A stretch of 64,000 nt of DNA. Source: Gemmatimonadota bacterium. GTDB lineage: Bacteria; Gemmatimonadota; Gemmatimonadetes; Longimicrobiales; Gaopeijiaceae. The DNA lies in NCBI GenBank assembly GCA_030428885.1, contig JAUIEJ010000007.1, positions 62,001 through 126,000 on the forward strand. Direction: 5' to 3'. Position numbers and translations under genes: made by a program. The notes under the pieces are model-generated. The model saw only the letters and a program-made list of their open reading frames with translations, had not been told where the DNA came from and ran no database searches. Shown here in pieces: positions 62,152-64,000 of the stretch; within the stretch, counting starts at the first letter, position 1, and each line of letters begins with the position of its first letter.

Positions 62152-62625
62152 GGGGTCGCTACTCGGGCCCGAGTACGTGGCGGATCGGCACCGTCCAGGA
62201 GTCCCAGATACCGCTGGGCCGTCGTGGGAGGGAGCCCCACGTCGCGGGCGATCTCGGCCTGGTTGACGACCTGGCCGATCCGCAGCGCCGAGGCCCGGAC
62301 GAGGCGCTGGAACGCCACGAGGTCGTCGATGGCCGTCGAACCATGCCGCCCGATCACCGGCGGTCCGTAGCCCCGTGGCGGGCTCGGGATACCCACCGAC
62401 CCGGGCGTGGTCCTCCCAGCACCAACCGGACTCCAGAAAGGACCCCGCGAGGTGTTCGGGCCAGTGGACCGGATCAGCGTCGACCAGCACGTCCCAGGCC
62501 CCCGCGCGGCCGCGACCGAGGGTCTCGGCCACCGTCATGGGATACAGCGTCAGGTAGACGGCCCGGCCGGCCAGACTCTCGGACACCTGGCCCATGAGTT
62601 CGAGGTTCGCCGTTCACCCACGATA
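62152..62625 (-). pseudogene. Decayed DUF4143-type (COG1373) ATPase remnant
   Basis: On the minus strand, one frame gives ANLELMGQVSESLAGRAVYL and further text to about WFDGHRR. A different frame (from about 62345) then gives VAFQRLVRASALRIGQVVNQ and AEIARDVGLPPTTAQRYLGL. Both match consecutive parts of DUF4143-type ATPases: the VSESLAGR segment, then the winged-helix NQAELARD segment. They are joined only by a frameshift. The N-terminal AAA part is missing (a stop lies just before TANLEL), and the end is cut after LGLLD. The piece is thus a truncated, frameshifted remnant, possibly of a horizontally acquired ATPase. The rest of the gap to 62675 shows no gene. Confidence 0.75.
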
Positions 62626-62675
62626 CGGTGGATCGTAGGGAACACAACCTCGCGATCTCTCAGACAGGGGGCCGT

Positions 62676-64000
62676 CTACCCTCCGCCCGCCAGGCGGGCG
62701 GCCTGCTCCTCCACCGCCTCGACCAGCTCGGGGAGGTCGGCCGCCACGGGGTCCAGCGCCTCCCGGGCCGCCGCGAGGCGGGCCTCGCCTTCGCCGCCGT
62801 CGCCGTGATCGATGAAGCACTGGGCCGCCTTGACGAGGGCGTCGATGGTCAGCTCGTTGGAGGGGCCCAGCGCCGCGGCCCGGATGCGGTGCGCCGCATC
62901 GAAGTGGGCGGTGGCCTCTTCGTGCCGGCCGAGCCGGTGCAGCCCGGTGCCCAGGTTGTTCTCCGCCACGGCCACGAAGGGGTGGGCGGCGCCCACGGCT
63001 TCCACCAGGCGATCCCGGGCCTCGCGTTTGAGGGGGAGGGCCTCTTCACCCCGGCCCTGGTTGTCCACGACCGCCGCCAGATTGATGAGGCTCATGGCGA
63101 CCTGCCGGCTCCCGTCGCCGTGGAGTTCGCGACTCATGGTCAGGCCCTCCCGGAGCAACTCCTCGCCGGCCTCCAGGTTTCCGCTGCGGATCAGGGTCAG
63201 GCCGAGGTTGTTCAGGGAGGTGGCGATCCGGGGGTGCGGGCTGGGTAGACGGGCGCGGTAGATGTCCAGGGCCTCCCGCTCGGCCGCCGCCCCCTCTTCC
63301 AGGTTCCCGGTCTGGGACAACACGAAGCCCAGACTCCGCAGGCGGGTCGCCACCCGGGGGTGATCGGGCCCGGTCCCCTGCCGTTGCAGCTCGACGGCGC
63401 GGCGCATCGCGGCCTCCGCCTCGTCGCCCCGCCCCTGCCGCAGCAGGGCGTTTCCGAGGTTGGACAGGCGACCGGCCAGGTCGTCGAAGTCGTCGGGCCA
63501 CCACCGCTCGGCGGCGGTGAGGGCGTGCCGATACCGCCGTTCCGCGTCGTCGTAGCGCCCCTGCTCCTGGAGGGCGGTCCCGAGGCCCGCCACCGTGCCC
63601 ACCCAGGCTCGGGGCAGTCGCAGGGAATCGGGCGCGAGGCGCGCGAGGGCGGTCTCGTACAACTCCTCCGCCTCGGCGGGCTCGCCCACGGCCACGAGGA
63701 CGTCGGCGAGGGAAGCCTCGATCTCGGCCCGATCGGGCGCGGGCACGTCGGGGGCAGCCTCGGCCACCTCCAGCGCCTCGTCAAGCAGATCGCGGGCCTC
63801 GTCGAGCCGCCCCAGGGAATTCTGGGCCCTCCCCAGGACACCGAGCAGGCGCGCCCGCATGGCGGGGCGGTCGGCCAGTTCCGTGCGCACCTTGGAGGCA
63901 CCCTCGTCCAGGAAGTCCCGAATCCGGAGGGTATCGCGGCGCTCCGGCCCTACGGCCATGGGATCGGGCGAGGCGAAGAGCTCCTCCACGAACCCCGAGA
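62676..64000 (-). CDS. TPR protein, C-terminal part of a probable Ser/Thr kinase-TPR protein (runs off right edge)
   Basis: The frame stays open to the right edge, so at least 441 residues are the end of a longer protein. It begins GFVEELFASPDP, the typical joint after a kinase domain. TPRs run throughout: ALRLLGV-type helices, then NLGNALLRQGRGDEAEAAMR, SLNNLGLTLIRSGNLEAGEELL and NNLGTGLHRLGRHEEATAHF. Such TPR tails often follow a PknB-type kinase in this kind of genome. The kinase itself is not visible here. It stands apart from the flanking genes, with the ATPase remnant downstream of its stop. Confidence 0.8.
   Translation of the reverse strand, partial: SGFVEELFASPDPMAVGPERRDTLRIRDFLDEGASKVRTELADRPAMRARLLGVLGRAQNSLGRLDEARDLLDEALEVAEAAPDVPAPDRAEIEASLADVLVAVGEPAEAEELYETALARLAPDSLRLPRAWVGTVAGLGTALQEQGRYDDAERRYRHALTAAERWWPDDFDDLAGRLSNLGNALLRQGRGDEAEAAMRRAVELQRQGTGPDHPRVATRLRSLGFVLSQTGNLEEGAAAEREALDIYRARLPSPHPRIATSLNNLGLTLIRSGNLEAGEELLREGLTMSRELHGDGSRQVAMSLINLAAVVDNQGRGEEALPLKREARDRLVEAVGAAHPFVAVAENNLGTGLHRLGRHEEATAHFDAAHRIRAAALGPSNELTIDALVKAAQCFIDHGDGGEGEARLAAAREALDPVAADLPELVEAVEEQAARLAGGG

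Overview
The window is very GC-rich, densely packed DNA in which coding capacity is almost continuous. Neighbouring genes are often joined by ATGA, GTGA or TTGA stop/start overlaps, and GTG or TTG starts are common. The gene mix suggests an aerobic or microaerobic, menaquinone-using Gram-negative bacterium. It includes a TonB protein, a DUF5916 outer-membrane-type protein, vWA/CarboxypepD modules, the MoxR-DUF58-BatA-DUF4159-DUF4175 block, a kinase-type TPR protein and a cyanide-insensitive-type cytochrome bd oxidase. Gemmatimonadota or a near relative is my best inference; no rRNA is present to prove it. I found no rRNA, tRNA, CRISPR array, phage or complete insertion sequence.

Region 1 (1-10192, minus strand) is one translationally coupled electron-transfer operon. 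In transcription order it holds a fused gamma-alpha 2-oxoacid:ferredoxin oxidoreductase subunit, its beta subunit, an unrecognised 341-residue protein, RnfB, an unusually long 1,696-residue pyruvate:ferredoxin oxidoreductase with a tethered C-terminal Fe-S domain, and the beginning of RnfC, which runs off the left edge. It appears built to pass low-potential electrons from 2-oxoacid decarboxylation straight into an Rnf complex.

Region 2 (10424-20182) holds two small hypothetical genes, a coupled sugar cassette (GT39-like membrane transferase, GH3 beta-glycosidase with PA14, GH29 alpha-L-fucosidase), a secreted M28 peptidase, a Tat-exported metallo-beta-lactamase-fold hydrolase and a 420-base non-coding stretch with short repeats. 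Region 3 (20183-25396) is an envelope-signalling island. It comprises a secreted vWA protein, a divergent ECF sigma/anti-sigma pair sharing a domain with it, a striking inverted repeat between them, TonB and a small SnoaL-like protein.

Region 4 (25405-28037, minus strand) is a compact three-gene unit: Rrf2 regulator, radical SAM/SPASM enzyme, and a NeuD/PglD-like O-acyltransferase fused to two carrier-protein domains, the second lacking its attachment serine. I cannot match it to a known pathway, and it is the best candidate here for an undescribed system. Region 5 (28430-45034, plus strand) is a ten-gene coupled operon: DUF4159, vWA/amidotransferase-like protein, a legumain-fold protein with Cys replaced by Ser, TPR-gluzincin, a second DUF4159, MoxR, DUF58, BatA, DUF4175 and a lipoprotein hydrolase. 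A good ECF-type promoter and a palindrome lie upstream.

Region 6 (45041-64000) is a mixture: DUF937, small envelope proteins, DUF5916, an AraC-type regulator, a small secreted HEXXH protein, a CHAD protein, cytochrome bd (CydAB), a membrane M28 peptidase, DUF5946, DUF1801, a KTN-domain protein and MenB. It ends with a decayed DUF4143-type ATPase and the C-terminal part of a large TPR protein that runs off the right edge.
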